Source: a virus. From it: a stretch of DNA of 35,052 nucleotides. Location: the IMG/VR virus record IMGVR_UViG_3300046694_000617, positions 1-35,052 of that record; one strand, written 5' to 3'. The notes below the pieces were generated by a model that was not told where the DNA came from, ran no database searches, and worked only from the letters and a program-made list of their open reading frames with translations. Of the stretch, positions 1 through 6,833 are shown one piece after another. How positions within the stretch are numbered: the stretch's first letter is position 1; every line of letters begins with the position of its first letter. The position numbers and the translations under genes were made by a program.

Positions 1-606
1 ATGTTTTCGAGATTAATGAGAGATAACCTGTCGGTGAGAAAGGCTGATGGTACAGAAGTGCCAGGTTTGCGTGGAAGCGTTCAGGGAGACACGATCATAT
101 TGATGCAGGCTACCCCTGTGATTGAGCCAGGGGATGAGGTTGTTCGTCATGCGTCGAACGGCACAACTGAACGATACGTGGTGGTTGATCCTGGCTTCAA
201 GGAAGGTCTTGGCAGGATCCCAAAACATTATCAGATGACTGTAAAAAAATGGCAGTCTGTTGAACAGACTGCCCAAGCACCGTCAGGTTTTCATGTAACG
301 ATCAACGGACATAACGCGCGAGTTAATCACCACTCGACTGATAACTCCGTTAATGTCGTCCACGACAATAGCGGTAGTGCAGAGCTTATCGCCGAACTCC
401 GACAGTTGATTGATCGAACTGATCTGCCAATGGCAGAGCGAGAAGCGGCCCATGAAGTTGTTGGTGAAATAGAGGAGCAGTTCACATCGGGCAAGCCAAA
501 GTTCCGTATTGTTTCTGCACTAATCAAAGCCTTGCCAACGGTTGTTGCTACGGCTGAGGCGTGCGCCAAGTTAGTAGCGTTGGCTCACGGAGTACCGGCA
601 CCATAA
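1..606 (+). CDS. Hypothetical protein, possible cargo or flank gene
   Basis: A 201-residue protein of unknown function. The first half (about 1-95) is rich in short beta-like stretches and contains a RIPKHYQM segment. I loosely recall similar N-terminal modules in small uncharacterised proteins near mobile elements, but cannot name a family. The middle (about 96-125) is rich in N, H and S. The last part is helical, with an Ala-rich amphipathic or weakly hydrophobic stretch at about 175-200. There is no clear signal peptide and no catalytic motif. The base composition is visibly AT-richer than the phage genes, which suggests separate acquisition. It converges on the integrase gene with a 16-bp gap, so it is either a cargo gene at the prophage end or the first host-side gene. 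The start is at the window edge and could lie further upstream. Confidence 0.7.
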   Translation: MFSRLMRDNLSVRKADGTEVPGLRGSVQGDTIILMQATPVIEPGDEVVRHASNGTTERYVVVDPGFKEGLGRIPKHYQMTVKKWQSVEQTAQAPSGFHVTINGHNARVNHHSTDNSVNVVHDNSGSAELIAELRQLIDRTDLPMAEREAAHEVVGEIEEQFTSGKPKFRIVSALIKALPTVVATAEACAKLVALAHGVPAP

Positions 607-622
607 GCCACCTAAGGTAGGG

Positions 623-1777
623 TTACAGTTCGGAAATCGCTTGCTCGATCTTGGCCAGTTCGCGTTCGTCGTGCTGACCATCGATCCACTTGGCGTAGAC
701 CTTGAAAAACATTTCCAGGCTGTGGCCCAGCTGGCGGGCCATGAAGGCTGGGTTCACGCCGGCCATGAGGCCGATGGTCGCGTACGTGTGGCGCGTGTTG
801 TAAGTGCGGCGGTGCCGGATGCCGAGCCGCTTGAGCGTCGTCGTCCAGAAGGCGGCACGCGTGATCCTGTGATAGAGCCAGGGCTCGTTATAGTACGGGT
901 CGTGAAAGACCTTGCCGCTGCTGCCGGTGAAGCGCTTTTGCGAGAGCACGGCCGCCAGTGCCTCGCGCGGCAGCTTGACCACGCGGGAGGTCGACGTCTT
1001 GGTCGAGTCCTGCTCCTCATCGTAGACATTGACCGCCTCGACCAGGATCTCGCCCTTGTTGATGTCGACGTTTGACCAGGCCAGCGCGATCGCCTCCGAG
1101 GTCCGCAGGCCCGAAAAGAACTGGAACTGCAGGTAGTTCAACACCTGCTCGTTGTAATGCTCGGCCACGCTGGACAGGATCTTCCTGACCTCTGCCAGCG
1201 AGAAGGGGTCAGGGCCGCGCAGCTGCACGTCGGCGTACTCGAGGCCCGAGCACGGGTTCTCCTTGATCTGCTTGTCCATGATCGCCAGCTCGAACACGCT
1301 ACGGATAATCGACAGCTGGTTGTTGCGGCTCTTGTTGCTCTTCCAGGTGCCCTTCTTCAAGGCGGCCTTGATGTCCGAGTGGACGAACTCTTGGATAGGC
1401 TTGTTGGGCAAGTGCACCTTCCAGAAGTTGTCCTTCTGCCGGCGGTATTGGCTCTTGGTCGACGGCTTCAGCTCGAGCAGATCCCACCAGCGATCGATGA
1501 GATCGAAGAACAACTCCTCGCCAGTCCGGCCGGCCGGCTCGGGTTCCGGCGCCTGCGTCGAGTCGGGGAAGGTCTTCCGGTAATCGAAGGTGCCGGCCGC
1601 GATCTGCTGCCGGACCTCGGCCACCAGGCGAGCCGCGTACTTGATGTTCGCCGGCGTCGGCGCCAGTACCTGGCCCTCGAACTTCACCGGCTCTTTGCGC
1701 TGTTTGCCCTGGAAGGAGAACAGCACGCGGATGCTGCTTTCCCGAACCTCGACGCCACTTAGCTTTGTGCGACCCAC
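623..1777 (-). CDS. int: Tyrosine-type site-specific integrase
   Basis: Phage integrase of 384 residues that catalyses integration and excision by strand exchange through a covalent 3'-phosphotyrosine. Residues 1-70 look like the arm-type DNA-binding module of the DUF3596 kind. About 85-175 is the SAM-like core-binding domain, and about 190-375 is the catalytic domain. Visible catalytic residues are Arg225 (SGLRTSEAIAL), Arg329 in YNTRHTYAT, His352 in LGHS and Tyr361 in VYAKW. Position 326 of the HxxR box is Tyr rather than His; related DUF3596 integrases, as I recall them, also deviate here, so I do not read it as inactivating. It is the last gene of the leftward early operon, and its start overlaps the end of xis by 19 bp. 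Its stop lies 16 bp from the convergent gene at 1-606, so attP probably lies at this end. Confidence 0.96.
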   Translation of the reverse strand: MGRTKLSGVEVRESSIRVLFSFQGKQRKEPVKFEGQVLAPTPANIKYAARLVAEVRQQIAAGTFDYRKTFPDSTQAPEPEPAGRTGEELFFDLIDRWWDLLELKPSTKSQYRRQKDNFWKVHLPNKPIQEFVHSDIKAALKKGTWKSNKSRNNQLSIIRSVFELAIMDKQIKENPCSGLEYADVQLRGPDPFSLAEVRKILSSVAEHYNEQVLNYLQFQFFSGLRTSEAIALAWSNVDINKGEILVEAVNVYDEEQDSTKTSTSRVVKLPREALAAVLSQKRFTGSSGKVFHDPYYNEPWLYHRITRAAFWTTTLKRLGIRHRRTYNTRHTYATIGLMAGVNPAFMARQLGHSLEMFFKVYAKWIDGQHDERELAKIEQAISEL

Positions 1778-1953
1778 TTGTAGTATTCCTGAAGATTCAT
1801 CGTAATGCGCCCGTCCGGCGCCTTCTTGTAGTGCTTACCTTCGAGCCATACTCCGTCCTCGATCTTGCGCCGGACGGCCTTCTCGCTGTACCCGGTCAGG
1901 TTCGCGAAGGCAGGGATGAGAAGCCACTCAAGGTGGATAGCTACTGCATTCAT
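1759..1953 (-). CDS. xis: Excisionase-like DNA-binding protein
   Basis: A 64-residue winged-helix type excisionase, the directionality factor that bends attachment-site DNA and helps the integrase excise the prophage. The sequence includes the typical LTGYSEKAVRRKIEDGVW recognition-helix segment at about 19-36, followed by a KAPDGRI wing and a C-terminal EYYKWV. The length is typical for this family in betaproteobacterial prophages. It starts immediately after the stop of the upstream DnaJ-zinc-finger-like gene (TAA directly followed by ATG) and overlaps int by 19 bp, so the three are almost certainly translationally coupled. Placement directly upstream of int supports the assignment. Confidence 0.9.
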   Translation of the reverse strand: MNAVAIHLEWLLIPAFANLTGYSEKAVRRKIEDGVWLEGKHYKKAPDGRITMNLQEYYKWVAQS

Positions 1954-2274
1954 TTATTTGCCTTGTCCTTTCTGCTCTTGGGCCGCACGCCAGATTAGGT
2001 GACCCTTGGCGGCAATGGAAAAGCCGCGAAGCTCGGGATGCGCGGACAGCCAGGCGGTGTACTCGGTGTCCGCTTCGGTGCTTGCGGCTCCTGCGGCAGC
2101 CAGCTGCTGTCGGGCGGCGGACTCTTGGATGTACTGCTTGGCGTAGGTAACGCGGCCAGTCCCCTTGCAGTCGAAGCAGGGCAGCAGCTGGCCTCCCAGA
2201 GTTCCGTAGCCATCGCACTCGGGGCACTTGGGTGCATCGGCCGAAGCGACGTCTAAAGTATTGGTGGTGTTCAC
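1954..2274 (-). CDS. Small protein with DnaJ-type zinc-binding motifs
   Basis: A 106-residue protein. Residues 16-43 contain two CxxCxGxG-like repeats (CPECDGYG and CFDCKGTG), the zinc-binding signature of the DnaJ cysteine-rich domain; a single pair would bind one zinc ion. The rest (about 48-106) is Ala/Gln-rich and probably helical, with no J-domain, so it is not a chaperone of the DnaJ type. Similar short CxxCxGxG proteins are common in phage early operons, with unknown roles; a protein or nucleic-acid adaptor is only a guess. The ATG overlaps the preceding stop by 4 bp (ATGA) and the stop abuts the xis start codon, so it belongs to the leftward operon. Confidence 0.82.
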   Translation of the reverse strand: MNTTNTLDVASADAPKCPECDGYGTLGGQLLPCFDCKGTGRVTYAKQYIQESAARQQLAAAGAASTEADTEYTAWLSAHPELRGFSIAAKGHLIWRAAQEQKGQGK

Positions 2275-2543
2275 GTTGTCTCTTTCGCAGTTAAGGTAGA
2301 TTCGGTTTTCGTAATCGCTTGCCAGTCAGCGCGTCGTTTGAGCCAAGGCGCGACCGTGTCGGCGAGTTCGACGAGCGCGCTGGCGTTTTCCCGCAGGTCC
2401 CTGGTGATCGCTTCGACGTGCTGCCCGGCGAGCTGCTTTGCAGGGCCGGTAGCGCTCCAGAAGACAAGGCTCTTCGAGAGCGCCTTGCGGTCGTTCAGGA
2501 GCGCCCGGGCGATCGCGCTGATGGTTTGTTCGCTCAGGATCAT
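2271..2543 (-). CDS. Hypothetical early protein
   Basis: A 90-residue, mostly helical soluble protein with no motif that I recognise. It has basic and acidic residues in alternating amphipathic helices (about 5-35, 42-65 and 68-80), and no membrane segment or cysteine cluster. Both ends overlap neighbours by ATGA: the start overlaps the stop of the parB C-terminal fragment, and the stop overlaps the next gene's start. That coupling and the operon position show it is a genuine translated gene of the leftward early operon, but they give no function. Confidence 0.75.
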   Translation of the reverse strand: MILSEQTISAIARALLNDRKALSKSLVFWSATGPAKQLAGQHVEAITRDLRENASALVELADTVAPWLKRRADWQAITKTESTLTAKETT

Positions 2544-3088
2544 TTCGAGGCCTTGCCGGCGCGCGCCGCGGTGCTCTTGGCCTTGGCAGGCTTCGACGCC
2601 TGCGCCGGCGCTGCGGCCTTCGTGCTCGACCTGGTCTTGGCCGGCTTCGCTTTTGCCTTCGTGTTGGCTGTTGCCGGCGTTACCTCGTCCAGCTGCTCGG
2701 CCAACTGCTCGCCGTCGACCAGGTCGACCGTGGGCGCGATCTCGTCGGCCCGCGCCGCTGCCTGCTCGACCTGGTCACCCGTGACTCGGGTCTCGTCGGC
2801 CAGAACCGCTGGCTGCTCGACTTGGTCGATCAGCGTGAACCCTTGAGCCTGCAGATCCTGGTCAACCAGCTGCTCGTCATCGACCTGGTCAGCTGCTGCC
2901 GGCGTCTCGTCGGGTGGCGCCGACTTGGTGACCCAGGCGCGGTTCTCATAGACATAGCCACAGCTTTCTGCGGCAGTTTGCAGCCAGCCGGTCAGTTCGC
3001 CGCGCGGATGCACCAGGATGATCTCGGTAAGCTCACCGAGCCTGTCTGGGTTATTCAAGATGAAGTCGACCAGGTCGCCGTACTGCAT
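2540..3088 (-). CDS. C-terminal part of the parB-like protein, separated by a frameshift
   Basis: As an independent reading frame this gives 182 residues. Positions 1-55 are folded-looking (YGDLVDFILNNPDRLGEL, then a GWLQTAAESCGY helix); about 60-130 is acidic and Gln/Val-rich, with repeated DQVxxEQL units; the last 40 residues are Ala/Lys-rich and histone-H1-like, suitable for non-specific DNA binding. There is no Shine-Dalgarno sequence before the ATG at 3088 and no alternative GTG or TTG start. The same frame stays protein-like upstream to about 3226 (VDVDAVRAEAFGPAAPA and so on), exactly where the long parB frame turns into Arg/Pro/Ser-rich nonsense. I therefore read it as the tail of the parB product after a -1 shift, not as a separate gene. 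Confidence 0.7.
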   Translation of the reverse strand: MQYGDLVDFILNNPDRLGELTEIILVHPRGELTGWLQTAAESCGYVYENRAWVTKSAPPDETPAAADQVDDEQLVDQDLQAQGFTLIDQVEQPAVLADETRVTGDQVEQAAARADEIAPTVDLVDGEQLAEQLDEVTPATANTKAKAKPAKTRSSTKAAAPAQASKPAKAKSTAARAGKASK

Positions 3089-4809
3089 GGCCGATACGTC
3101 GATCGCCGGAACGTCCTGGTCGGCGGCTGCCGGCGCTTCGTTGACCAGCGGTGCGGACTCGTCGACGGCCGCAGGCGCCGCCGGCCCGAACGCCTCGGCG
3201 CGAACGGCATCGACGTCGACGCCCTCGTGGCGAAGCCGTCGTCCTCGTCGACAGTTCCGTCGCTGTTGACATCGTACGAGCAGATCTCGAGCGAGCGGCC
3301 GAGCATCACATCGATCAGCAGCAGCTGCAGCGCGCCGGCGTCCGCGTTGTCGATATAGCCGTCGAGGTCGGTGCTGACGTCGGACTCGTAGAGGTCATGC
3401 AGGGACGAGTCCAGATCGTGCTCCTGGATCACCGCCTTCGCGAACTCGCGCAGCGACGGCAGGCTCAGGCCCGTCACGCTCGCACGTTGGCGCAGTTGCT
3501 TATACAGTGCAAGTCGGTACGCGTTTTCCCCGGTGACGACCGCCTCTCGTTCTTGGCGTTTCTTTTGCTCGGCCTCTTCTTTCGCGGTGGCGCCGGGATC
3601 TGCGGCCTTGGCGGCATTCATCCTTTCCGCGTGTGCTTCGACGGTCTCGCAGGCGCCGACCTTCTCGAGCGCGGTCTGAATGTCAGCACGCTTGTACAGC
3701 GGCGTCAGGCTGCCGTCGTCCCTTTTCGCGTAGCTGGCGACAGCCGGGAGCATGTCTTCCTTCAGGTAGTCCTTGACGTCGCCGTTGTTCTTCGTCGACG
3801 GCGCATTGCGCCTGAAATACCAGAGGCCCATGTCAGCGGTCACCAGCTCGCTTTCGTGGTTCCAGCGGCGCGACAGCGTTTGCGATGCTTCGTCGCCCTC
3901 GAGGACTGGGATGCCTTGCTTGTTCGCCTGGACCAGGAGCGCTGCGCCGTGTGCCGCGCGCTTTTCCGCGAAGCAGTCGGGGTCAGTGCAGACGTTTGCA
4001 TCGATGCCTTCAAATACCTCAGGTTGGTTCCCGGTGCGCTTCGGGCACTTCGTGCATGCGCCGGCCGCGGCCAGCAACTTCGCGTCGGTTATGGAGAAGA
4101 CTGCCGTGCTCAGCTTCAACATGTATCGCCCCTGGATATGGGACGCAGCCGAGCGGTGCGACATTGGCTCGCTGCCGCGGCCATATGGCTCAAGGATTTC
4201 CTGTGCAGCTTTCGCCTGCAGCGCCGGGACCGGGATGCGAGCGATCAGCAGCGCCGTCGACGCTGACAGTTTGTTGTCCAGGAAGAGCTCGCGCACGTCG
4301 CTGCTCAGGGCGCACAGTTTGAGGCGGCCATAGATATAGGCGCGAGACTTCTTGACCTCGTCCACCAGCTGGTCTGCCGTGAAGCCGTGCTGCAGCATGA
4401 GTAGCTGGTAGCCCTCGGCCTCTTCCATCGGGTGCGGATCTTCCCGCTGCAGGTTTTCGAGGATGCGGATCTTGGCGGCGTCCAGGTCGCTGAGCTGCCG
4501 GCACAGTGCCGGAATATGGGTCTTGCCGGCGAGTTTAGATGCGCGGAACCGACGCTCGCCGGCCACGATCTCGAATTCCGCCGGCGCTTCCACGGTCGGG
4601 GTCACCGGGCGGATCAGGATCGCCTGGGCGACGCCCATTGCCTTGATGCTCTCGGCGAGTTCCTGCAGGGCCTGTTCATTGAAACGCTTACGGTTGTCCG
4701 GCGAGGCGCGCAGCTTCGCGATCTCATACAGACCATACGTTCCCTGGTCACCTACGAGCTCGTCGACGATGGTAGTTTGTTCAGTAGTGGCGAGTGCGGT
4801 CGAGGTCAT
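3055..4809 (-). CDS. parB: ParB/RepB/Spo0J-family DNA-binding protein, 3' end out of frame
   Basis: ParB-like protein. Residues about 24-110 form the ParB N-terminal (CTPase/nuclease-like) domain with GERRFRASKLAG at 84-95. The ENLQREDPHPMEEAEGY box is at 118-134, and a KorB/HTH region at about 138-195 should recognise a palindromic centromere-like site. A cysteine cluster at about 256-285 (CTKCPKR then CTDPDC) may bind zinc. No ParA ATPase is encoded nearby, so active partition is unlikely; phage ParB-like proteins may act as regulators or nucleases. It starts at an ATG preceded by GGAG and overlaps the upstream stop by ATGA. From about residue 528 the frame becomes R/P/S-rich and stops at 3055, whereas the -1 frame continues into the 2540-3088 segment. 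One restored base would give about 756 residues. Confidence 0.88.
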   Translation of the reverse strand: MTSTALATTEQTTIVDELVGDQGTYGLYEIAKLRASPDNRKRFNEQALQELAESIKAMGVAQAILIRPVTPTVEAPAEFEIVAGERRFRASKLAGKTHIPALCRQLSDLDAAKIRILENLQREDPHPMEEAEGYQLLMLQHGFTADQLVDEVKKSRAYIYGRLKLCALSSDVRELFLDNKLSASTALLIARIPVPALQAKAAQEILEPYGRGSEPMSHRSAASHIQGRYMLKLSTAVFSITDAKLLAAAGACTKCPKRTGNQPEVFEGIDANVCTDPDCFAEKRAAHGAALLVQANKQGIPVLEGDEASQTLSRRWNHESELVTADMGLWYFRRNAPSTKNNGDVKDYLKEDMLPAVASYAKRDDGSLTPLYKRADIQTALEKVGACETVEAHAERMNAAKAADPGATAKEEAEQKKRQEREAVVTGENAYRLALYKQLRQRASVTGLSLPSLREFAKAVIQEHDLDSSLHDLYESDVSTDLDGYIDNADAGALQLLLIDVMLGRSLEICSYDVNSDGTVDEDDGFATRASTSMPFAPRRSGRRRLRPSTSPHRWSTKRRQPPTRTFRRSTYRPCSTATWSTSS

Positions 4810-5177
4810 GCGTGCTCCAGGGTAGAAGGTTGAGGTTTCTTGACAGGGCCGGCCTTGCCGGCATCGGGGGTATAAAAGCCAATATCGAATTCAGCGCGCC
4901 GAATTCGGATGTGAACCAGCCAGCCGGTGAAGCCGCGCTTCGGCTGATGCGGTGCGCGGACAGGGTCGGATACTTCATAGCCGCGCGAACGCATCAGCTG
5001 CAGCACACGGGGAAGGTGGAGACGCTTGCCGTCTACGGAGACTTCATCAGGAGTGCAGACGTGTGCACTGCAAAAGTTGGCCAGTTCTACGCGGTCTCGC
5101 GCATCCTCAAGGGCCTGGTGCAGCTCGCCCGTGCCGAGCGGTGTAGTGCGAGCACGGGAGTTGGGCTGGCGATTCAT
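4806..5177 (-). CDS. Hypothetical early protein
   Basis: A 123-residue protein with no recognised family. The central part (about 25-75) holds LPRVLQLMRSRGYEVSDPVR, which looks like a helix followed by a turn. The second half has beta-like GFTGWLVHIRIRRAEFDIGFYTP, ending in a Lys/Pro tail. Two cysteines (about 35 and 41) lie in an AHVCTPDE region whose DNA overlaps a near-copy of the repeated phage palindrome (5053-5068). It is translationally coupled at both ends: its ATG overlaps the stop of the 48-codon gene upstream, and its stop overlaps the parB start. A role linked to ParB is possible from position only. Confidence 0.75.
   Translation of the reverse strand: MNRQPNSRARTTPLGTGELHQALEDARDRVELANFCSAHVCTPDEVSVDGKRLHLPRVLQLMRSRGYEVSDPVRAPHQPKRGFTGWLVHIRIRRAEFDIGFYTPDAGKAGPVKKPQPSTLEHA
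5053..5068. repeat. Near-copy of the repeated palindrome upstream of parB
   Basis: GTGCAGACGTGTGCAC differs from the perfect form at one position and lies in the gene immediately upstream of parB. A weaker copy, TGCAGACGTTTGCA, lies at 3987-4000 inside parB itself. Confidence 0.6.
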
Positions 5178-5320
5178 GCCGGCACCACCGTAATACCGAA
5201 AACGTTGTCACCCTGTTCGGCTGCGACGAGGTGATAGGCGGCCGCCGAGTTAAGTGCGGGGCGATAGAAGCGCTGGTCTTGCCAGCCAGGCTTACGTAGG
5301 GTTACGAAGAAGTAGCTCAC
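5174..5320 (-). CDS. 48-residue protein, first gene of the leftward operon
   Basis: A small gene with a GTG start at 5320 preceded by AAGGA at 7 bp. The product begins MSYFFVTLRKPGWQDQRFYR and ends FGITVVPA. The stop overlaps the next ATG (ATGA), matching the coupling seen along the whole operon. It is the first cistron downstream of the PL-like promoter at 5360-5387. No motif is recognised; the alternation of hydrophobic and polar residues suggests a small beta-rich fold. It is easy to miss because it is short and uses GTG. Confidence 0.68.
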   Translation of the reverse strand: MSYFFVTLRKPGWQDQRFYRPALNSAAAYHLVAAEQGDNVFGITVVPA

Positions 5321-5359
5321 GGTCACATCCTTTCTTTGGATCTAGAAGAGATGCGCCGA

Positions 5360-5399
5360 TTATTACATACGTACTATTTCCATACAATACGTTTGTAAT
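5360..5399 (-). promoter_or_regulatory. PL-like leftward early promoter with two operators
   Basis: Reading leftward, TTGTAT (5387-5382) and TAATAA (5365-5360) are separated by 16 bp, a good sigma70-type promoter about 40 bp before the first leftward gene. Two operator-like sites overlap it. On the + strand 5385-5399 reads CAATACGTTTGTAAT and covers the -35. The minus strand of 5362-5376 reads TAGTACGTATGTAAT and covers the -10 and spacer. Both match the sites at 6205-6242, so the repressor should shut this promoter in the lysogen. Confidence 0.72.
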
Positions 5400-5411
5400 T
5401 TTGGAGAAAAG

Positions 5412-5437
5412 AAAAAAGCCCCGAGGCTGTCGGGGCT
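5412..5437 (-). terminator. Rho-independent terminator of the repressor gene
   Basis: On the minus strand an 8-bp stem (AGCCCCGA with TCGGGGCT, loop of 5) is followed by a run of T (A run at 5412-5416 on the + strand). It lies about 30 bp after the repressor stop and just upstream of the PL-like promoter, so it insulates repressor transcription from the leftward operon. Confidence 0.85.
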
Positions 5438-5469
5438 GTTGTCAAAATGTAGATTATTACGTTTGGAGG

Positions 5470-6180
5470 TCAGATCTGGTCGGTCTCCCGTCGGACGACC
5501 CTGCCAACAATGATGCATTCGGCACCGCGACATGCCCGCCTACCAAACTTCGGGGATGGGTTATCGGAGGCCAAGTACCAGTGGCCACCCTCGCGGATCA
5601 TTCGCTTGATCACGGCTTCCCCTTCATAGTTGATAGCGTAGACAAGCCCATTGACCGGGGTGACGTCAGCCGTGTTGATGACGACCAGGTCGCCGTCGTA
5701 CAGGGAAGGCTCCATGCTTTCCCCCTTCACATCGATAGCAATGAGCTTCTCGGGGTTGTACCCGTGCTTCTCCACCCACCGCAACGGCAATTCCCACATT
5801 CCGCCATCACGATGGTCGGGCTCGACACCAAAACCTGTAATACCTGCTGAGAGTTTCAACTTCACCTTCGGAATCTTGATTCTTGACGGACTATCTGGGC
5901 TCGAGACGAACACAGGCATCCCGCCTGGCAACATGGAAGCAGGAGCCTTATTAGGGAAGGGTTCTCCCTTTCCTTGGCTGAGCCACATTACGTCTACGCC
6001 TAATGCCTCGGCGATTGCGGTGATGTTGCGGGATGTCTGAGTACGGCCGGATTCAAGATGGGCGATGTTCCCCTGCGTCACACCCGCCTTCACGGCAAGG
6101 TCGGTTTGGGTGAATTCGCGACCCTCTCGCTCGGAGCGCTGCGCCCTGGCCCAGATCAGTCGTTCTCTTAATGTGTTCAT
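5470..6180 (-). CDS. CI-like phage repressor, XRE HTH plus S24 peptidase
   Basis: A 236-residue lysogeny repressor. Residues about 3-68 are an XRE-type helix-turn-helix (TQTDLAVKAGVTQGNIAHLESG), and about 110-230 are a LexA/S24 self-cleavage domain. The expected cleavage bond is Ala112-Gly113 (LSAGITG). The nucleophile is Ser155 in GESMEPSLYDGD and the general base Lys192 in AVIKRM, so prophage induction by RecA during the SOS response is expected. No Shine-Dalgarno lies within 15 bp of the ATG, and a TACAAT -10 (6187-6192, minus strand) places the transcription start at the ATG, so the maintenance mRNA is probably leaderless, as for lambda cI. The gene is divergent from the Cro-like gene and ends at a strong terminator. 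Confidence 0.95.
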   Translation of the reverse strand: MNTLRERLIWARAQRSEREGREFTQTDLAVKAGVTQGNIAHLESGRTQTSRNITAIAEALGVDVMWLSQGKGEPFPNKAPASMLPGGMPVFVSSPDSPSRIKIPKVKLKLSAGITGFGVEPDHRDGGMWELPLRWVEKHGYNPEKLIAIDVKGESMEPSLYDGDLVVINTADVTPVNGLVYAINYEGEAVIKRMIREGGHWYLASDNPSPKFGRRACRGAECIIVGRVVRRETDQI

Positions 6181-6244
6181 ATCACGATTGTAATAATTTT
6201 CCTCATTACAAAGGTATTGTGAACGACCAATACGTATGTAATAA
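6180..6244. promoter_or_regulatory. Immunity region: PR, repressor promoter and three operators
   Basis: Rightward PR is TTGTGA (6217-6222), 16 bp, TAATAA (6239-6244). Leftward, TACAAT (6192-6187) is a likely repressor-promoter -10 without a good -35, as expected for an activated promoter. Operator-like sites are CAATACGTATGTAAT at 6228-6242, CAATACCTTTGTAAT on the minus strand of 6205-6219, and a weaker ATCAC-N4-GTAAT at 6181-6194. The shared form is AWTAC-N4-GTAWT. The first two overlap PR, and the third overlaps the repressor promoter and start codon, the arrangement of a lambdoid OR. Confidence 0.75.
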
Positions 6245-6251
6245 TGTCCTC

Positions 6252-6479
6252 ATGGACACACAGAAAATCACCCGCGAGTTACTAGAAACAGGGCTGACCC
6301 AGCAGGAGCTGGCGGCCTTGGTCCCGTGCAGTCAGCCGACCATCGCGGCCTACGCGAACGGGAAGCGAGGAAGCAAGCCTTCCTTCCTCGTCGGCAGCCG
6401 CCTGTTGGAGCTGCACCGAGAGCGCTGCAAGCCCGAGTCGCCGCGGGTGAATGATCAGGATGGCCCGGCAGATGCATAG
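6252..6479 (+). CDS. Cro-like small HTH protein
   Basis: A 75-residue DNA-binding protein opposite the repressor. The helix-turn-helix lies at about 12-40 (GLTQQELAALVPCSQPTIAAY, shortened here by position), followed by a basic segment (NGKRGSKPSF) and a charged tail. It should act as Cro, lowering repressor synthesis and early transcription by binding the shared operators. The start chosen is the ATG at 6252. It has no Shine-Dalgarno and lies 7 bp after the PR -10, so translation probably begins on a leaderless mRNA. The last 25 bp overlap the 3' end of the oppositely oriented gene at 6455-6748. Confidence 0.85.
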   Translation: MDTQKITRELLETGLTQQELAALVPCSQPTIAAYANGKRGSKPSFLVGSRLLELHRERCKPESPRVNDQDGPADA

Positions 6480-6748
6480 ATCCGCTGCACTTGACACTGC
6501 AGGTGTTGCGGGATCGCGCGGTTGCTCTCGAAAGTCTTCGCCGGCTCCACGTTCAGGCCGTCGGTTATGTCGATCACCTTCCAGCCTTGCTCACCTTCCC
6601 CAGCCGGTCCGCCAGCAATTTGAAACGCAACGAGGACGAGCCGCAGCCCGGGGAACTGGGCAAACAAGTGCGGCTCGACGGTCCGGATAAATCCCCGATC
6701 GTGCCACTCCACTAGGTGCCGGCTGCGGACAGCATCAACTAGGTTCAT
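6455..6748 (-). CDS. Small WYL-like protein encoded against the early operon
   Basis: A 97-residue protein. The order of motifs (HLVEWHDRGFIRTVEPHLFAQ, then LVAFQIAGGPAGEGEQGWK, then VIDITDGLNVEP) resembles the WYL-type ligand- or nucleic-acid-binding fold seen in stand-alone proteins with RTVEPH and QxxGGSxSG-like segments; this family placement is from memory and moderate. Its ATG is preceded by GGAA at 7 bp. A TTTACT-17-TATTGA promoter can be read upstream on the minus strand, overlapping the palindrome at 6781-6805. It is transcribed against PR and overlaps the cro-like 3' end by 25 bp, so its transcript could be antisense to the Cro-like message. It could be a lysogeny-expressed cargo gene or a modulator of the switch. 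Confidence 0.6.
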   Translation of the reverse strand: MNLVDAVRSRHLVEWHDRGFIRTVEPHLFAQFPGLRLVLVAFQIAGGPAGEGEQGWKVIDITDGLNVEPAKTFESNRAIPQHLQCQVQRIYASAGPS

Positions 6749-6780
6749 CAGGTTTCCAAGTCGTCAATTTTTCAATAGCG

Positions 6781-6805
6781 AAACTTTACTTCTAAGTAAA
6801 AGTTT
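6781..6805. promoter_or_regulatory. AT-rich near-perfect palindrome between divergent genes
   Basis: AAACTTTACTT and AAGTAAAAGTTT face each other across 2 bp, with one extra A in the right arm. The site lies between the leftward WYL-like gene and the rightward YmfL-like gene, and overlaps a possible leftward promoter. It is unlike the AWTAC operators, so another regulator is implied, perhaps one of the two neighbouring proteins. A hairpin in RNA is the alternative. Confidence 0.5.
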
Positions 6806-6833
6806 GCAAAACCAAAACAAAGCAGAGGGATGT

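Noticed and set aside
3051-3272. Third-frame open reading opposite to both parB pieces
   Set aside because: It is an Arg/Gly-rich frame without a start signal, produced by the GC-rich sequence around the frameshift.
612-5305. GTAGGGTTAC occurring near int and again near 5296, considered as attachment-site copies
   Set aside because: Ten bases is short and the second copy lies inside the early operon, so it cannot be an att duplication. No longer direct repeat between the two window ends was found.
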